NCBI RefSeq assembly: GCF_009664085.1
Contig: NZ_CP039268.1
Location: 543,501 to 607,500, forward strand
Direction of reading: 5' to 3'
Length of the DNA: 64,000 nt
From: Thermochromatium tepidum ATCC 43061
GTDB lineage: Bacteria > Pseudomonadota > Gammaproteobacteria > Chromatiales > Chromatiaceae
The position numbers and the translations under genes are program-made. Shown in pieces: positions 62,172 to 64,000 of the stretch (position 1 is the stretch's first letter; each line of letters opens with the position of its first letter). The notes under the pieces are model-generated. The model was given only the letters and a program-made list of their open reading frames with translations. It had not been told where the DNA came from and made no database searches.

Positions 62172-64000
62172 TCCAGGGCCCCAGATGAGGCGGTGTTGAG
62201 TCGATCGAGCCGCTCGGGTGTGAAGGAGATAGCGGTGGGGGCGGGGGCGGGCGGGAGTCCGCCGTAGCCACGCTCGACCAACGAGCTGGCCCCCGCCTCG
62301 TTGAGGGTGCGACAAAGATCGGTGAAGAGCTCATCCGGGTCGCTGAAGGGAGAGGCGAGCGGCACCAGGGCGGACGTGAGGTCCAGATCGGGCGAGGTGA
62401 CCTCGATCGTCCCCTGCTCACCGCCCGGCGCCGCCGCCTGGATGATGTTGCGGCCACTCTCGGCAGTGAACGTCTGACGCTCGGCCCCGCCGATCTCCAC
62501 CAGACTCTGGCTCGCGATCAGGGCGCGGGTGTCGATCCGGATGTCGCCCCCGCGCGCACCGACAGCCGCCGTGTTGGCCTGGATGAAACCACCGTCGAGG
62601 ATCAGATACTCAGGCGTGAGCTTGATGTCGCCGCCGTCGCCGACCGCACCATTGGCCGAGGTGGTGATGAGGCTGTCGGCGAGCCACAGCCGACCACCGC
62701 CGATGCTGATCGGACCAGCATCGGCCTGGGCAGCTTCCGTGGTGATGCGGCTGTCGTTGGCGAGACGCAGCTCGTCGGCCTGGATCTGGATGGCAGCAGC
62801 CGGGACATTGCCCGTGCTCGACGCCACGACAACCCCCCCATCGAGCCAGAATCGATTAGCCTTGACCTTGAGGGTGCGATCGGCAGACACCTGACCTGGG
62901 TCGGTGACGGTCTGTTGGGCCTCGATGCTGAGTATCCCCCCGTCGGCCAGGCTGAGGGTGTCGGTCTCGATGACCAGATTGCCGACCTGGCCGGTGGCGG
63001 ACGAGTAAGCCGCACTCACGGCACCAGAGTCAGGACCCAGGATCAAGAGATGACGCGCCTTGATGGATAGATCACCTGCATCTCCTGTTGCCAAGGTGCT
63101 GGTCGAAAGCCGTGCCCCATTGAGCACCTCCAGTAAGCCATCCACCGTCAGGCTGACCCTGCCCGCGTCACTGCTGGAGCCGCGTCCGGCCCGGCTCGCA
63201 ATCCCTGTGAATTCATCAGGTGCGCCAAGGCCATCCAATCGCATCGACCCTGCGCTGATCATCACCTCACCGGCCTTCCCCAGGCCAAAAGTGCTACTCG
63301 AAATCTCTGCCCCATTGAGCACCTCCAGTAACTCGTCCACAGACAGACTGACCGTGCCTGCCTCCCCGCTGGAATCCAAGAGGGCCTCGCTCGCAATCCC
63401 TGTGAATTGATCAGGTGCGCCAAGACCATCCAATCGTAGCGACCCTGCGCTGATCGTTACCCCGCCGGCCTTCCCGACCCCCCAGGTGCTACTCGAAATC
63501 ACTGCCCCATTGAGCACCTCCAGCAAGCCCTCCACCGTTAGACTGACCCTGCCCGCGTCGCCGCTGGTGTCGCTTGAAGCGCTACTCACAACCCCTGTAA
63601 ATTGATTCAGGGCGCCAAGGCCGTCCAACCGGATCGAGTCTGCCGCAATCGTTATCTCGCCGGCCTTCCCCAGGCCAAAAGTGCTACTCGAAATCTGTGC
63701 CCCATTGAGCACCTCCAGTAAGCCCTCCACCGTTAGACTGATTGTGCCCGCCTCCCCACTGGAGCCCTCGCTGGCTTGGGTCGCAATCCCTGTGGCCTGA
63801 TTTGGCGCGCCAAGACCATCCAGTCGTAGCGACCCTGCGCTGATCGTTACCTCGCCGGCCTGCCCCAAACCCCCAGTGCTACTCGAAATCTCTGCCCCAT
63901 TGAGCACCTCCAGCAACCCCTCCACCGTCAGGCTGATTGTGCCCGCCTCCCCACTGGAGCCCGGGATGGCTTGGCTCGCAATCCCTGTGAATCGATCAGG
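62168..64000 (-). CDS. Filamentous-haemagglutinin-type exoprotein (TpsA), 5' part missing
   Basis: The frame runs 610 residues to its stop at 62168; the N terminus (signal peptide and TPS domain) lies beyond 64000. The first 340 or so residues seen are beta-helix repeats of 65 residues (consensus core LLEVLNGAEISSST, GEVTISAGSLRLDGLGAP). A degenerate beta-helix follows (LVIETDTLSLADGGILSIEA, LILDGGFIQANTAAVGARGG). The C-terminal cap resembles those of the cyanobacterial/chromatial exoproteins, ending near VERGYGGLPPAP. It is probably secreted by the adjacent TpsB to the cell surface, as an adhesin or matrix protein; activity is unknown. Confidence 0.88.
   Translation of the reverse strand, partial: PDRFTGIASQAIPGSSGEAGTISLTVEGLLEVLNGAEISSSTGGLGQAGEVTISAGSLRLDGLGAPNQATGIATQASEGSSGEAGTISLTVEGLLEVLNGAQISSSTFGLGKAGEITIAADSIRLDGLGALNQFTGVVSSASSDTSGDAGRVSLTVEGLLEVLNGAVISSSTWGVGKAGGVTISAGSLRLDGLGAPDQFTGIASEALLDSSGEAGTVSLSVDELLEVLNGAEISSSTFGLGKAGEVMISAGSMRLDGLGAPDEFTGIASRAGRGSSSDAGRVSLTVDGLLEVLNGARLSTSTLATGDAGDLSIKARHLLILGPDSGAVSAAYSSATGQVGNLVIETDTLSLADGGILSIEAQQTVTDPGQVSADRTLKVKANRFWLDGGVVVASSTGNVPAAAIQIQADELRLANDSRITTEAAQADAGPISIGGGRLWLADSLITTSANGAVGDGGDIKLTPEYLILDGGFIQANTAAVGARGGDIRIDTRALIASQSLVEIGGAERQTFTAESGRNIIQAAAPGGEQGTIEVTSPDLDLTSALVPLASPFSDPDELFTDLCRTLNEAGASSLVERGYGGLPPAPAPTAISFTPERLDRLNTASSGALE
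63114..64000 (-). repeat. 195-bp in-frame tandem repeats in the TpsA gene
   Basis: GCCCCATTGAGCACCTCCAG recurs exactly 195 bases apart at 63114, 63309, 63504, 63699 and 63894. Each period encodes 65 residues, so the frame is always kept. At least four nearly full units plus the partial one at the window edge are visible, and the array continues off the right end. Units differ by scattered substitutions; the most distal unit (nearest the stop) is the most diverged. Confidence 0.95.

Noticed and set aside
63114-64000. Regularly spaced repeats as a CRISPR array
   Set aside because: The period is 195 bases, units are conserved over their whole length, and all are in frame inside a beta-helix protein. 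There are no unique spacers or cas genes.

Overview
The window comes from a G+C-rich gammaproteobacterial chromosome. Gene orders such as gshB/pilGHIJ-chpA, yqgE-ruvX-pyrR-pyrB-pyrC', pilBCD-coaE and trpGDC-crp-osmC-coq7 match those known from Pseudomonas and relatives. The terminal two-partner-secretion/CHAT locus and the wealth of PAS/GGDEF sensing are reminiscent of Chromatiales (purple sulfur bacteria and kin). That placement is inference; no rRNA or photosynthesis gene is present to fix it.

Layout. 1-6.4 kb: an Aer-like chemoreceptor cut by the window edge, a Sel1-repeat lipoprotein, a UshA-type 5'-nucleotidase, rpmB-rpmG, a DUF423 membrane protein and rsmE. 6.4-15.7 kb (minus): the Pil-Chp chemosensory system chpA, pilJ, pilI, pilH, pilG, without pilK. 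15.9-23.7 kb (plus): gshB, a divergent ApbE-like lipoprotein translationally coupled to a TonB-like protein, then yqgE-ruvX-pyrR-pyrB-pyrC' (a dihydroorotase homologue without its metal histidines) and orn. 23.7-29.4 kb (minus): lnt, tRNA-Met, a YhaN/YhaO-like SMC-nuclease pair and tRNA-Glu. 29.5-35.6 kb (plus): pcnB, panB-panC, ruvC-ruvA and a three-PAS diguanylate cyclase, followed by a decayed remnant of a periplasmic sensor.

35.8-41.7 kb (minus): a small Cys-rich secreted protein, then coaE, pilD, pilC, pilB, headed by an NYN-nuclease/cold-shock-domain fusion. 41.9-46.5 kb (minus): acs, a DnaQ-like exonuclease and a cNMP/CBS/DUF294 protein. 46.7-52.7 kb: trpG-trpD-trpC, interrupted by a cluster of REP-like repeats and a small inverted-repeat element, then crp/vfr, an OsmC protein, coq7 and an orphan GlcF-like Fe-S protein. 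52.8-58.1 kb (plus): a 2Fe-2S ferredoxin, then gspF-G-H-I-J-K ending in an FHA-domain protein. 58.0-64.0 kb (minus): a two-partner secretion locus whose exoprotein carries exact 195-bp tandem repeats (5' end beyond the window), its TpsB transporter, and an exported TPR-CHAT caspase-like protease.

Functional themes: the window holds most of a type IV pilus assembly and control set (PilB, PilC, PilD, Pil-Chp), a partial type II secretion pseudopilin set that PilD would be expected to process, and a surface-protein export locus with its own putative protease. The least understood parts are the NYN-CSD protein heading the pil operon, the FHA protein at the end of the gsp operon, and the TpsA-TpsB-CHAT operon.
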